The translations under genes were made by a program, and so were the position numbers. From Stutzerimonas stutzeri (GTDB lineage: Bacteria; Pseudomonadota; Gammaproteobacteria; Pseudomonadales; Pseudomonadaceae), in contig NZ_CP036186.1 in the NCBI RefSeq assembly GCF_015291885.1, forward strand, positions 2,307,001 to 2,371,000: 64,000 bases of DNA, written 5' to 3'. Of the stretch, positions 10,284-20,268 are shown piece by piece. Below the pieces are notes generated by a model. It searched no databases. It saw only the letters and a list, made by a program, of their open reading frames with translations, and was not told the origin of the DNA. Each line of letters opens with the position of its first letter. The stretch's first letter is position 1.

Positions 10284-10565
10284 ATGTCGCGCTCAGCCAG
10301 GACCCTTTACGCTTATCGAATCATCGTGCCAGACGAACAGTACGACATGTTCGCCTGCCGCGAAAATCGACTGCATCTGGCGTCACGGCAGCTTGAGCTG
10401 AGCGGCAATGCCGACCGTACGCTATGCGGTGGTTTGTTGCCGGCGCAGCCCCGCTGGAGGGAACTGGAGCGCGCGATGCTCAAGGATCGGCAGCTGTGCC
10501 CCAACTGCCGGCAACTGCTGGAAGCACGACGCAAGGGCCTTCCGTCCGCCACTGCTGCCTGGTAG
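10284..10565 (+). CDS. Conserved small protein with possible zinc-knuckle cysteines
   Basis: A 93-residue protein I do not recognise by function. It begins MSRSARTLYAYRIIVPDEQY and contains two short cysteine sites, NADRTLCGGLL and QLCPNCRQLL, the second a CxxC, which suggests metal binding. It is basic and has no membrane segment. It lies 43 bp after tesA and 67 bp before an L,D-transpeptidase gene on the same strand. Start chosen at the ATG at 10284; the frame is open further upstream into tesA, but that extension would be a shadow of tesA. Confidence 0.7.
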   Translation: MSRSARTLYAYRIIVPDEQYDMFACRENRLHLASRQLELSGNADRTLCGGLLPAQPRWRELERAMLKDRQLCPNCRQLLEARRKGLPSATAAW

Positions 10566-10632
10566 CTCAAGTTTCGCTCGGTTCAAGTACAATCGCTCCA
10601 TTTCCATAATCCAAATCTTCAAGGATTTCTGA

Positions 10633-11598
10633 ATGCTCTCGCGCGCGTTTGCAGTCGCCTCCTGTTTGTCATTCGCTGCTTTGCTTTCGGCAGGCACCAG
10701 TGCGGCGCTCGAGCTGCCGCTGCCGCCTGAGGGTGATGACATCGTCGGTCAGATTCAGGTCATCAAGGCCAAATATGAAGACACCTTCGCCGCCATTGGT
10801 GAGACCTATGACCTGGGTTACCTTGAGCTGGTGGCTGCCAACCCTGGCGTCGACCCCTGGCTACCCGGCGAGGGCACCGACATCATTCTGCCAACCCGTT
10901 TCATCCTGCCGCCAGGTCCTCGTGAAGGAATCGTGATCAATATTGCCGAGTACCGTCTGTACTACTACCCGGAAGGCAAGAACGTCGTGCATACCTTCCC
11001 GCTCGGCATCGGCCGTGAAGGCTGGGGATCACCCGTTGGCAATACCCGTATTTCTGCCATGACCAGCAACCCTGCCTGGTATCCGCCTCAGTCGATTCGT
11101 GATGAGCACGCAGCTGACGGTGACCCGTTGCCCAGGGTGGTACCGCCGGGCCCGGATAACCCGCTCGGGCCATACAAGATGACCCTGGCGCTGCCGGGAT
11201 ACCTGATCCATGGTTCGAACAAGAAATTCGGTATTGGCATGCGCGTCAGCCACGGCTGTTTCCGCATGCTCAATCACAACGTGCTCGAGCTGTCGAAGAT
11301 GGTCAAGGTGGGTACGCCTGTGCGTATCGTCGACGAGCCTTACAAGTTCGGGATCAGCGACGGCAAGGTCTATCTTGAGGCGCACGCGCCGCTGGTAGAG
11401 GGTGATCAGCAAGCGCTGACCCTGATGGACAAGCACGCCGTCGTCATCAATACGCTTCTCAAGCGCGACGAGGCTGCCGGCAAGCTACATCTGGACTGGG
11501 AGATGGTGCGCGAGATCATCGCTGGAGAGGATGGGCTGCCGATTCAGATTGCCGAGCAGAGGACTGAGGTAGTTGCGCAAGAGGAACAGTTGTTCTGA
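10633..11598 (+). CDS. L,D-transpeptidase (YkuD/ErfK family)
   Basis: A 321-residue periplasmic enzyme that forms 3-3 peptidoglycan cross-links or attaches outer-membrane lipoprotein to peptidoglycan. It has a signal peptide (MLSRAFAVASCLSFAALLSAG) and a LysM-like region (about 40-85: ETYDLGYLELVAANPGVDPW). The YkuD domain (about 97-235) has His193 in LIHGSN and the catalytic pair His207/Cys209 in RVSHGCFRM. The next gene, convergent, encodes lipoprotein OprI with a C-terminal Lys, a natural substrate for ErfK-type enzymes; that functional link is inferred from family knowledge and adjacency. Confidence 0.93.
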   Translation: MLSRAFAVASCLSFAALLSAGTSAALELPLPPEGDDIVGQIQVIKAKYEDTFAAIGETYDLGYLELVAANPGVDPWLPGEGTDIILPTRFILPPGPREGIVINIAEYRLYYYPEGKNVVHTFPLGIGREGWGSPVGNTRISAMTSNPAWYPPQSIRDEHAADGDPLPRVVPPGPDNPLGPYKMTLALPGYLIHGSNKKFGIGMRVSHGCFRMLNHNVLELSKMVKVGTPVRIVDEPYKFGISDGKVYLEAHAPLVEGDQQALTLMDKHAVVINTLLKRDEAAGKLHLDWEMVREIIAGEDGLPIQIAEQRTEVVAQEEQLF

Positions 11599-11616
11599 CG
11601 AGTGTTCTGAGCGCAT

Positions 11617-11649
11617 AAAAAAGCCGACCTGAAAGGTCGGCTTTTTTTA
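11617..11649. terminator. Bidirectional terminator between the L,D-transpeptidase gene and oprI
   Basis: AAAAAAGCCGACC, a GAAA-type loop, and GGTCGGCTTTTTTT form a strong hairpin with A- and T-runs on both sides. It can end transcription of both convergent genes. Confidence 0.93.
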
Positions 11650-11660
11650 TTGCTACAAGC

Positions 11661-11915
11661 TTACTTGCGGCTTGCGCGTTCCAGCATACGCAGAGCACGC
11701 TCGTTGGCTTCGTCAGCAGTCTGCTGAGCCTTCTGAGCGGCGGCCATAGCTTCGTCGGCCTTGCTGTACGCTTCGTCAGCGCGAGCCTGAGCGCGGGCAG
11801 CGGCGTCTTCAGTCGCGGTCAGGCGAGCTTCGCTTTCTTTAGTCATGCTGTTGCTGCAACCGGTAGCCAGAACTGCGGCCAGAGCCAGAGCAGAGAATTT
11901 CAGAACGTTGTTCAT
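11661..11915 (-). CDS. oprI: Major outer-membrane lipoprotein OprI (Lpp-like)
   Basis: An 84-residue lipoprotein. A lipobox signal sequence ([20 protein letters not shown]) gives an acylated Cys20, followed by an Ala-rich heptad coiled coil ([20 protein letters not shown] and onward) and the C-terminal RASRK, whose Lys can be linked to peptidoglycan. Length and sequence agree with Pseudomonas OprI. Start at 11915 has a clear AAGGGGA ribosome site; a longer frame from 11978 lacks family support. Abundant structural protein of the outer membrane. Convergent with an L,D-transpeptidase gene. Confidence 0.96.
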   Translation of the reverse strand: MNNVLKFSALALAAVLATGCSNSMTKESEARLTATEDAAARAQARADEAYSKADEAMAAAQKAQQTADEANERALRMLERASRK

Positions 11916-11995
11916 CTTGTTCCCCTTAAGGTGGAAATCCATAATGCAACTTCCGTTATGGAAAGTTTGCGCGCACATACTACCTATAACTTAGC

Positions 11996-12229
11996 TTAAG
12001 TAAACGGAGCCGAAGGTAGCGCTCCTGCTTTTTTTTCCGGTACTGCGTTCAGTTCAGTGCTCATGTCGACAAGTTGGATGAAAAACATCCAATGGATGTC
12101 GTTTACATAGGCGCTTAGTTGCCAGATTCTCCGATTGGCCGAAAGTTCCTGTTGTAGGGTGCGCAAATAATGCTCAACGGGAGACTGGTCGAACCGGATG
12201 GAAACGGGTAGAAAGACAATCCAAAGCAT
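11996..12229 (-). CDS. Possible small unknown protein upstream of oprI
   Basis: An open frame of 77 codons starting MLWIVFLPVSIRFDQSPVEH, which fills the gap between oprI and the GNAT gene. I recognise no domain. The N-terminal part is hydrophobic and the middle (YLRTLQQELSANRRIWQLSA) could be helical. It has no strong ribosome site, and it would place oprI's promoter inside or just after it, so it may be only an AT-richer promoter region that happens to be open. Confidence 0.3.
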   Translation of the reverse strand: MLWIVFLPVSIRFDQSPVEHYLRTLQQELSANRRIWQLSAYVNDIHWMFFIQLVDMSTELNAVPEKKAGALPSAPFT

Positions 12230-12305
12230 GTTCGGTGGCGGCTGAAAGCGATTGCCGTGACCAAGCGATAACAAGAAGACAGGACAATCCTGCTAAGGAG
12301 TCGAT

Positions 12306-12599
12306 ATGAGCGATATGGTGCAGGTCCACCACGACCTGGCTGGCCATCGCTTCGAGGCCAAGATCGATGGCCATTGCGCCTATCTGGTGTATATGGACCT
12401 GGGCAAGCAGACCTTGGATATATATCGCACCTTCGTCCCGGATGCGTTGCGCGGGCGCGGCATCGCGGCGGTGCTTGCGCAACACGCCCTCGATTATGCC
12501 GAGCGCGAGGGCTATCAGGTCATCCCTTCGTGTTCATACGTCGAGCGCTATATCGAACGCAATCGACCGCTGTCGGACCGGGTCGAACCCAATCCATAA
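12306..12599 (+). CDS. Small GNAT-type N-acetyltransferase (YjdJ/Gcn5-like, COG2388)
   Basis: A 97-residue minimal acetyltransferase domain. The acetyl-CoA binding loop is seen in FVPDALRGRGIAAVLAQHAL (about residues 43-62), matching the R-G-x-G-I-A signature, and the C-terminal SYVERYIERN matches the family's conserved C(S)Y-x-x-x-Y tail. Such short proteins are widespread; the substrate is not known. The gene has an AAGGAG ribosome site and ends in a terminator shared with the convergent DAHP synthase gene. Confidence 0.85.
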   Translation: MSDMVQVHHDLAGHRFEAKIDGHCAYLVYMDLGKQTLDIYRTFVPDALRGRGIAAVLAQHALDYAEREGYQVIPSCSYVERYIERNRPLSDRVEPNP

Positions 12600-12625
12600 A
12601 AAAACGCCGGGAGACCGGCGTTTTT
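12598..12625. terminator. Bidirectional terminator, GNAT gene / DAHP synthase gene
   Basis: An AAACGCCGG / GAGA / CCGGCGTTTTT hairpin flanked by A- and T-runs lies between two convergent stop codons. Confidence 0.92.
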
Positions 12626-12629
12626 GGCT

Positions 12630-13706
12630 TCAGTTGCGCTGTCGTCTGGGCAGCACATCCTTGAGCTTGTCGTGCATGCTCATCACTGCTTTCTCTGTGG
12701 TTTCCCAATCAATACAGGCATCGGTGATCGATACGCCGTACTTGAGGTCGCACAGATCTTTCGGGATCGACTGGTTGCCCCAACCGAGGTGGCTTTCCAC
12801 CATAAGTCCGACAATGGAGTTGTTACCTTCCAGGATCTGATTGGCGACGTTATCCATTACCAGCGGCTGCAGGGCTGGGTCCTTGTTGGAGTTAGCGTGG
12901 CTGCAGTCGATCATGACGTTGGGGCGGATACCGGCCTTGCTCAGTTCCTGCTCGCACACCGCGACGCTGACCGAGTCGTAGTTAGGCTTGCCGTTGCCGC
13001 CGCGGAGCACGACGTGGCCATAGTTGTTGCCCTTGGTGGTGACGATGGAAACGCCGCCGGACTGGTTGATACCGAGGAAACGGTGCGGGCTGGAAACCGA
13101 TTGCAGGGCATTGATGGCCACTGTCAGGCTGCCGTCGGTGCCGTTCTTGAAGCCGACCGCCGAGGACAAGCCCGAGGCCATCTCACGGTGTGTCTGGGAC
13201 TCGGTAGTACGGGCGCCGATGGCCGACCAGCTGATCAGGTCCTGCAGGTATTGCGGGGAAATCGGATCGAGTGCTTCGGTCGCGGTGGGCAGGCCCATCT
13301 CGGCGAGATCGAGCAGCAGCTTGCGGCCGATGTGCAGGCCGTCCTGGATCTTGAACGAGTCGTCCATGTACGGATCGTTGATCAGACCTTTCCAGCCGAC
13401 GGTGGTGCGTGGCTTCTCGAAATACACCCTCATGACCAGGAACAGGCTGTCCGAAACCTTTTCCGCCAGCACCTTCAGCCGCTCGGCGTACTCGTGGGCG
13501 GCCTTCAGATCGTGAATGGAGCAGGGTCCAATCACTATGAACAGGCGGTGATCCTTGCCGTCGAGAATGTCACGTACGACCTGCCGCCCGTGGGATACGG
13601 TCTGCAGGGCGGAGGCGGTCAGCGGGATTTCACGCTTCAGTTGCTCCGGCGTGATCAGAGTCACGTTGGAGGCAACGTTAAGGTCGTCGATTGGTAAATC
13701 AGCCAT
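12630..13706 (-). CDS. 3-deoxy-7-phosphoheptulonate (DAHP) synthase, class I
   Basis: A 358-residue cytoplasmic enzyme joining PEP and erythrose 4-phosphate in the first step of the shikimate pathway. Landmarks are VIGPCSIHD (about residues 58-66, the metal-binding Cys), MRVYFEKPRTTVGWKG (PEP site), IGARTTESQTHREMASG, GNNYGHVVLRGG and MIDCSHANSNKDP. These are the class I alpha (AroF/AroG/AroH) motifs. The sequence does not allow me to say which aromatic amino acid inhibits it, so no symbol is given. It is divergent from the PanE-like gene, with a 265-bp gap in which I see no other gene. Confidence 0.94.
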   Translation of the reverse strand: MADLPIDDLNVASNVTLITPEQLKREIPLTASALQTVSHGRQVVRDILDGKDHRLFIVIGPCSIHDLKAAHEYAERLKVLAEKVSDSLFLVMRVYFEKPRTTVGWKGLINDPYMDDSFKIQDGLHIGRKLLLDLAEMGLPTATEALDPISPQYLQDLISWSAIGARTTESQTHREMASGLSSAVGFKNGTDGSLTVAINALQSVSSPHRFLGINQSGGVSIVTTKGNNYGHVVLRGGNGKPNYDSVSVAVCEQELSKAGIRPNVMIDCSHANSNKDPALQPLVMDNVANQILEGNNSIVGLMVESHLGWGNQSIPKDLCDLKYGVSITDACIDWETTEKAVMSMHDKLKDVLPRRQRN

Positions 13707-13971
13707 TTGTTACTCGTCAGGGATCACGGGAGCCGTCCGCCAGCCATCCCGGTGCGGCGGAACATAGCGTGAGGGCGCAGCGGGGAAACGGAACCTTAGC
13801 GCTAAAGGGCGAAATCGACAACGAGATTGATGGCCTATTGCGGCGTTCCGCGCGGACAGCCGTTGGCCTGCAGGGTGCGCTGCTGGGACGCTAGGCGTCG
13901 TGCTGCTATCGTTTGGTTTTTCAACTGGTTGGCGCGGTGGACGCGGCCATCCTTCTAATTCTGGAGTGCTT

Positions 13972-14928
13972 ATGTCTGCAGCGAGCCCACGTATCGGCAT
14001 CGTCGGCACTGGTGCCATCGGTGGTTTCTACGGTCTTATGCTGGCGCGCGCCGGCTACGATGTACATTTTCTGCTGCGCAGCGAATACAGCGCCGTTCGT
14101 GAAAGGGGGTTGCGGGTCAATAGCGCCGTTCACGGGTTGTTGGTGTTGGAGCGGCCCCAGGTCTACCGCGATGCGGGACAGATGCCGCAATGCGATTGGC
14201 TGCTGGTAGGTACAAAAAGCACAAGCAATGCGGAACTGGCGCCGATCATCGCGCAGCTGGCGGCTCCTGACTGTAAGGTCGTGGTGTTGCAGAACGGATT
14301 GGGGGTGGAAGATGTTTTCAGGCCGCTGTTGCCTGAAAGCGTGCATCTACTGGGCGGGCTGTGTGCGATTTGCGCTCATCGGTCAGCGCCCGGCGTAGTC
14401 GAGCATCAGGCACTTGGCGGGGTAAATCTCGGTTATCACTCCGGGCCGGCTAGCGCTGACGAACAGGCGCAACTCGCGCTGCTGAACGCAATGGTCGAGA
14501 TGTTCCGGCAGGCAGGCGTCGACTCGTCGCCGATGCCAAGCTTGGCGCAGGCGCGATGGATGAAGCTGGTGTGGAATGTGCCTTTCAATGGCCTTTCAGC
14601 CTTGCTGAACGCCGGCACTGCAGCGCTGCTCGGCAACGAGGACGCGCGCGCGCAGATCAAGGCAATCATGCAGGAAGTGTGCGTGGTGGCGCACGAGTCA
14701 GGACATACACTGCCCGAGGATTTTCCGGAAAAACTACTGATGGGCACGGCGCGCATGCCCGATTACCTGCCGAGTATGTATCACGACCGCTTCCAGTCTC
14801 GGCCGATGGAGCTTCAGGCTATCTACGCCGCACCGCTCGCCGCCGCGGCACAAGTGGGCGCCGCGATGCCTCGCACGGAAATGCTCTACCACATGCTGCG
14901 TTTTCTCGAGCAGCGTGCTGCCGGCTGA
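13972..14928 (+). CDS. 2-dehydropantoate 2-reductase family protein
   Basis: A 318-residue NADPH-dependent reductase. The Rossmann motif GIVGTGAIGGFYG is at residues 9-21. A conserved Lys lies in RWMKLVWNVPFNGLSALL, and the C-terminal ketopantoate reductase domain follows (MPDYLPSMYHDRFQSRPMEL). PanE makes pantoate for coenzyme A, but Pseudomonas genomes often have several paralogues of unknown substrate, so panE is not asserted. Start chosen at the ATG at 13972, after which the Rossmann fold begins at once. Confidence 0.85.
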   Translation: MSAASPRIGIVGTGAIGGFYGLMLARAGYDVHFLLRSEYSAVRERGLRVNSAVHGLLVLERPQVYRDAGQMPQCDWLLVGTKSTSNAELAPIIAQLAAPDCKVVVLQNGLGVEDVFRPLLPESVHLLGGLCAICAHRSAPGVVEHQALGGVNLGYHSGPASADEQAQLALLNAMVEMFRQAGVDSSPMPSLAQARWMKLVWNVPFNGLSALLNAGTAALLGNEDARAQIKAIMQEVCVVAHESGHTLPEDFPEKLLMGTARMPDYLPSMYHDRFQSRPMELQAIYAAPLAAAAQVGAAMPRTEMLYHMLRFLEQRAAG

Positions 14929-15096
14929 GCAAACGCTGCGCCCGCTGTTCGCCGCGCTGCTAAGCTCAATCGGCAGTTGCGACCCTCCGACCAAAGGTTG
15001 CACTGCAAAACTCGAGCGGAAGATCTATCATCCGCCAATGCACCGTTCATTTGGTTATAAGTGTTGCGGCAGGCGCAGCGGTGCCTTTGCCTTTGA

Positions 15097-16080
<984 letters not shown>

Positions 16081-16168
16081 TCGGTGATGGCAGCTCGGCA
16101 CTAGCCGACCTGCCGCACTTGATGCTGCTTGATCTGACGTTGCGTCGCTGCCTCAGATTCAGGCTGTG

Positions 16169-16903
16169 TCAGTTCTTCGCGATCAGATTCCCGGCGTGCA
16201 ACCCACACTCTTTATGAGTCGCCTCTTCCCACCACCAGCGGCCTTCGCGTTCATGCTGGTTGGGTAGTACAGGTCGGGTGCACGGCTCGCAGCCAATGCT
16301 GATGAAGCCACGCTCGTGCAGGCTGTTGTAGGGGATCTCGAGCATGCGGATATAACCCCAGACTTCCTCACTGGTCATCTGCGCCAATGGGTTGAATTTG
16401 TATAGGGTGTTGTCAGGCGTGGAAAACGCGGTATCTACCTCCAGTACCGAAACCTGGCCGCGAGTGCCAGGGCTCTGGTCGCGTCGCTGGCCGGTAGCCC
16501 AGGCGCGAACGTTGGCCAGTTTGCGTCGCAGCGGCTCGATCTTGCGAATCCCACAGCACTCACCGTGACCATCCCGGTAGAAGCTGAACAGTCCTTTCTC
16601 GTTGACCAGCGGCTGTAGCAATGCGGGATCGGGCGTCATGATGTCAATGGAGATGCTGTAATGGTCACGAACCTGCTCGATGAAACGGTAGGTCTCGCTA
16701 TGCAGCCGCCCGGTATCAAGGGTGAACACCTTGACGTTCTTGTTCAGTTTCCAGGCCATGTCCAGCAGCACTACGTCTTCCGCGCCGCTGAAGGAAATCC
16801 ACAGATCATCACCGAATAGGTCGAAGGCGAGCTTTAAAACGTCTTGCGGAGACTTCTCGGCGTAGGCGGCAGCCAACGCTGCGACGTCGATAGATGGGCT
16901 CAT
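16169..16903 (-). CDS. cysH: Phosphoadenylyl-sulfate/adenylyl-sulfate reductase CysH
   Basis: A 244-residue enzyme reducing activated sulphate to sulphite. The nucleotide site is [14 protein letters not shown], and [13 protein letters not shown] follows. Cys116-Cys117 (ECCGIRK) and Cys205/Cys208 (GCEPC) form the four-cysteine set that ligates a [4Fe-4S] cluster, and ECGLH has catalytic Cys233. The presence of the two Cys pairs identifies the plant/Pseudomonas-type enzyme that prefers APS, unlike the cluster-free PAPS reductase of E. coli. Convergent with cysB. Confidence 0.95.
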   Translation of the reverse strand: MSPSIDVAALAAAYAEKSPQDVLKLAFDLFGDDLWISFSGAEDVVLLDMAWKLNKNVKVFTLDTGRLHSETYRFIEQVRDHYSISIDIMTPDPALLQPLVNEKGLFSFYRDGHGECCGIRKIEPLRRKLANVRAWATGQRRDQSPGTRGQVSVLEVDTAFSTPDNTLYKFNPLAQMTSEEVWGYIRMLEIPYNSLHERGFISIGCEPCTRPVLPNQHEREGRWWWEEATHKECGLHAGNLIAKN

Positions 16904-17094
16904 CAGGCGGCTTCCTTAAAGATTACATCGGCGCTTTGGCGCTCTGAGGCGGCGGATGGTAGCAAAAGGCGTTTATGCCGCTAAATAACGTTTACGCACG
17001 CAGATCAACTACTTCGGGTATAAGCCTTGCATTGCTTCGGCTGCGTGCTGCCGTTAGAGTGCCGCCTTCAATTTTCTGCATTGAGGAGTGGCCC

Positions 17095-17712
17095 GTGGAA
17101 ATAGCCTGTCTCGACCTGGAAGGTGTGCTGGTTCCGGAAATCTGGATCGCCTTTGCCGAGGCCACCGGAATCGAATCGCTCCGGGCGACCACGCGGGACA
17201 TTCCCGACTACGACGTGCTGATGAAGCAGCGTCTGCGCATCCTCGATGAACACGGGCTGAAGCTCGCCGACATCCAGAAGGTGATCGCGACCCTGAAGCC
17301 GCTGGAAGGCGCCCCGGAGTTTGTCGACTGGCTGCGCGAGCGCTTCCAGGTGGTAATCCTCTCCGACACCTTTTACGAGTTCTCGCAGCCGCTGATGCGT
17401 CAGTTGGGCTTCCCGACGCTGCTTTGCCATCGCCTGATCACCGACGAAACGGATCGTGTGGTGGATTATCAGCTGCGCCAGAAAGACCCCAAGCGTCAGT
17501 CGGTCATTGCGCTGAAAAGCCTCTACTACCGCGTCATCGCCGCGGGTGATTCGTATAACGACACCACCATGCTCAGCGAAGCCCATGCCGGCATCCTGTT
17601 CCATGCTCCGGACAACGTCATCGCCGAGTTCCCGCAGTTCCCGGCAGTGCACACCTTCGACGAGCTGAAGCAGGAATTCCTCAAGGCATCGAACCGCAAG
17701 CTGGCGCTCTGA
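17095..17712 (+). CDS. thrH: Phosphoserine phosphatase / homoserine phosphotransferase ThrH
   Basis: A 205-residue HAD-superfamily protein that dephosphorylates phosphoserine and can pass the phosphate to homoserine. Motif I is DLEGVLVPE (Asp7, Glu9), motif II is VILSDTFYEF and motif IV is AAGDSYNDTTML. The family N terminus MEIACLDLEGV fixes the start at a GTG at 17095, with GAGGAG 7 bp upstream; a longer ATG frame from 16975 has no family support. A long-looped hairpin separates it from the convergent pabB. Confidence 0.95.
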   Translation: MEIACLDLEGVLVPEIWIAFAEATGIESLRATTRDIPDYDVLMKQRLRILDEHGLKLADIQKVIATLKPLEGAPEFVDWLRERFQVVILSDTFYEFSQPLMRQLGFPTLLCHRLITDETDRVVDYQLRQKDPKRQSVIALKSLYYRVIAAGDSYNDTTMLSEAHAGILFHAPDNVIAEFPQFPAVHTFDELKQEFLKASNRKLAL

Positions 17713-17735
17713 CGCAGCGACAAGCTGCAGCCAAA

Positions 17736-17793
17736 AGCGGCAGGGAAGAAAGGCAGGGAGGGCTTTGGCCCGCCACCTCCTGGCCCTGCCGCT
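17736..17793. terminator. Long-loop inverted repeat between thrH and pabB
   Basis: AGCGGCAGGG (17736-17745) pairs perfectly with CCCTGCCGCT (17784-17793) across a 38-bp purine-rich loop. It may act as a terminator for the convergent genes, but there is no T-run. Confidence 0.45.
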
Positions 17794-17845
17794 CGTTGGT
17801 TGGTAACACGGAGCAATACCAGCCGGCAGGTTTCAAAAAGCTTGG

Positions 17846-19222
17846 CTAATGCTTGTGCGTGCCACTGGCTGGCTTGCAGCTTATAGACGCTTCCAGCGTT
17901 CTCATCAGAACGCTCACCTTGTCGATCGATTCCTGGTACTCCGCCTGCCAGTCGGAGTCGGCGACGATGCCTCCACCACCCCAGCAGCTGGCTTGCCCCT
18001 CGCGGATGAGCAGTGTGCGAATGGCGATGGAGCTGTCCATTTCCCCCCTGACATCGACGTACAGCAACGATCCGCAATAGATTGAGCGGCGCGTTGGTTC
18101 CAGCTCGTCGATGATCTGCATCGCGCGGATCTTTGGTGCTCCAGTGATCGAGCCGCCGGGAAAGCTGCCGGCCAGCAGATCGAACGCATCGTGGTCATCG
18201 GCAAGTTCGCCGGTCACGCAGCTCACCAGATGATGCACGTTGGGATAGCTTTCCAAGGCGAACAGCTGCGGCACGCGTACGCTACCGATGCGACAGCTAC
18301 GGCCGAGGTCGTTGCGCAGCAGGTCGACGATCATCAGATTCTCGGCGCGATCCTTGTCGCTGGCGAGCAGCGCTTGCGCTTGCGCAGCATCGCTGCGCTC
18401 GTCCGCGCCGCGAGGGCGGGTGCCTTTGATCGGGCGGGTTTCCACGTTCCCCTGCTGCAGGCGCAGGAAGCGCTCCGGCGAGAGGCTTGCAATGGCGCCG
18501 TCTTCCAGCGCGACGAAGCCGGCGTACGGCGTCGGGCAAGCTTCTCGCAGCGCGCGATAGGCGCTCCATGGGTCACCTGAGCAGCCGGCACGAAAACGCT
18601 GGGTGAAATTGACCTGATAGCAGTCACCGGCCTGGATGTAGGTCTGGATGCGCTCGATGCCGTTCCGATAGCTGTGGACGGACAGGTCGGCTGCGAAACG
18701 GTTGTGTAGCCTGAATGGAGCGCTTTCAGCTGTGGGCGCTGAATCGAACAGCGCGATCAGTCGTTTCTGCTCGGATGACGCCGTTGCTGGATGAAACACT
18801 AACTGACTGGTCCGCGTCTGATGATCGCTGATCAGCGCCCAGCCATAAAGACCGAAGCGTGCCAAGGGCAATCCGCTGTCGTCAGCTGCGCGCTGCGGCA
18901 GCGTCTCGAGGCGCGTCCCGAAGTCGTAGCTCAGCAGGCCAATCAGGCCGCCGGCAAAGGGCAGCTCGCAGTTGTCGGGCAGTTCTGCCGGACCCAGGCC
19001 GCGCAATGCCTGGCGCAAGCGCTGGAAGAAATCACGTCCTGACTCATCGTCGCGCGGCTCGAGCACATCCAGCGGCCACGCACTGAGTATGTCGAAGCGG
19101 CTACGATCAGCCTTGGGTCTGCCGGAATCGAGCAGCACCGCGCTCGGGGCGCGGCGAATGCGCGCGAACCAGTGGGCGGGGTCGGCCTGATAGGGCAGGG
19201 GGTGCAGCGTGCAGATGGACAT
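17846..19222 (-). CDS. pabB: Aminodeoxychorismate synthase component I PabB
   Basis: A 458-residue chorismate-utilising enzyme that makes 4-amino-4-deoxychorismate for folate. Motifs are IQAGDCYQVNFTQRF, ASLSPERFLR, TRPIKGTRPRG (the PIKGT lysine site typical of PabB), KDRAENLMIVDLLRNDLGR and PGGSITGAPKIRAMQII. The SGSLxYVD-like motif is CGSLLYVDVRGEMDSSIAIR. The start is placed at ATG 19222 (MSICTLHPL); an ATG four codons upstream is also possible. It is downstream of the three-gene envelope operon but separated from it by 60 bp. Confidence 0.93.
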   Translation of the reverse strand: MSICTLHPLPYQADPAHWFARIRRAPSAVLLDSGRPKADRSRFDILSAWPLDVLEPRDDESGRDFFQRLRQALRGLGPAELPDNCELPFAGGLIGLLSYDFGTRLETLPQRAADDSGLPLARFGLYGWALISDHQTRTSQLVFHPATASSEQKRLIALFDSAPTAESAPFRLHNRFAADLSVHSYRNGIERIQTYIQAGDCYQVNFTQRFRAGCSGDPWSAYRALREACPTPYAGFVALEDGAIASLSPERFLRLQQGNVETRPIKGTRPRGADERSDAAQAQALLASDKDRAENLMIVDLLRNDLGRSCRIGSVRVPQLFALESYPNVHHLVSCVTGELADDHDAFDLLAGSFPGGSITGAPKIRAMQIIDELEPTRRSIYCGSLLYVDVRGEMDSSIAIRTLLIREGQASCWGGGGIVADSDWQAEYQESIDKVSVLMRTLEASISCKPASGTHKH

Positions 19223-19281
19223 GGGTGAGATCAATGAGAGGGCAGTCCGCGAAGATACGCGGACTGTCCTGTTTGCGTCAG

Positions 19282-20265
19282 TCAGGCGTGGGGAGGGACG
19301 TGGCCGAACAGTTCTTGGGAGAACTTCACTCGCTCCTCCGGCGTCTCTTGAATGCCTTTCTCTTTGAACTCTGCCAGCCGATTCTCAACGGCATGCGCAC
19401 GGTGCGTCAGTCCACAGTCGTTGGCGATCTGGATGTTCAAGCCCGGGCGCGCATTCAGTTCGAGAATGAGCGGCCCCTTATCCTGATCGAGCACCATGTC
19501 CACGCCGATATAGCCCAGCCCGCAAAGCTCGTAGCAGGCAGCGCCGAGCTTCATGAAACCGTCCCAGTTTGGCAGCTGCACGCCGTCCACCGCGTTAGTG
19601 GTGTCTGGATGCTTGCTGATCTTGTTGTTCAGCCAGGTGCCGCGCAGCGTGATACCGGTGGCCAGATCCACGCCGACGCCGATGGCGCCCTGGTGCAGGT
19701 TTGCCTTGCCGCCGGATTGCCGGGTGGGCAGGCGCAACATGGCCATGACCGGGTAGCCCATGAGCACGATGATGCGGATGTCCGGCACGCCTTCATAGCT
19801 GATGCTCTTGAAGATCGGGTCAGGTGTCACGCGGTATTCGATCAAGGCGCGGTCACGGTGACCGCCCAGGGAGTAGAGGCCGGTGAGGATGTTGGATATC
19901 TGGTGCTCGATTTCCTCGTGCGTCAGGATCTTGCCGGACACGGTCTTGTAACGGCCCTCAAAACGATCGGCGATCACCAGGATGCCGTCGCCACCGGCGC
20001 CCTGGGCCGGCTTGACGACGAAATCGGTGTGATCCCTGACGATGTCCTTGAGCTTGTCGATGTCCTTTTCGGTCTCGATGACGCCGTACATCTCCGGCAC
20101 ATGAATACCGGCTGCAATGGCCCGTTCCTTGGTGATGATTTTGTCATCGACGATCGGATACAGGTTGCGCTTGTTGTACTTGAGCACGTAGTCCGCGTTA
20201 CGGCGGTTGATGCCCATGATTCCCTTGGCTTCCAGGGCCTTCCACGTCTTGATCAGACCAAACAT
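19282..20265 (-). CDS. RimK-like alpha-L-glutamate ligase-like ATP-grasp protein
   Basis: A 327-residue cytoplasmic ATP-grasp ligase, expected to form a peptide or amide bond between an amino acid and an unknown acceptor. ATP-binding is indicated by DFVVKPAQGAGGDGILVI (about residues 82-99). The C-terminal metal/ATP site is GPLILELNARPGLNIQIAN. The protein family is regularly encoded with an inactive-transglutaminase membrane protein and a retropepsin-like protease, as here. The gap to the membrane-protein gene is only 3 bp. Acceptor and product are not known; a role in the envelope or osmotic stress has been proposed for such operons. Confidence 0.85.
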   Translation of the reverse strand: MFGLIKTWKALEAKGIMGINRRNADYVLKYNKRNLYPIVDDKIITKERAIAAGIHVPEMYGVIETEKDIDKLKDIVRDHTDFVVKPAQGAGGDGILVIADRFEGRYKTVSGKILTHEEIEHQISNILTGLYSLGGHRDRALIEYRVTPDPIFKSISYEGVPDIRIIVLMGYPVMAMLRLPTRQSGGKANLHQGAIGVGVDLATGITLRGTWLNNKISKHPDTTNAVDGVQLPNWDGFMKLGAACYELCGLGYIGVDMVLDQDKGPLILELNARPGLNIQIANDCGLTHRAHAVENRLAEFKEKGIQETPEERVKFSQELFGHVPPHA

Positions 20266-20268
20266 GGC

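Noticed and set aside
12624..13697. 357-codon frame on the plus strand
   Set aside because: Exact antisense shadow of the DAHP synthase gene, caused by high third-position GC; no family resemblance.
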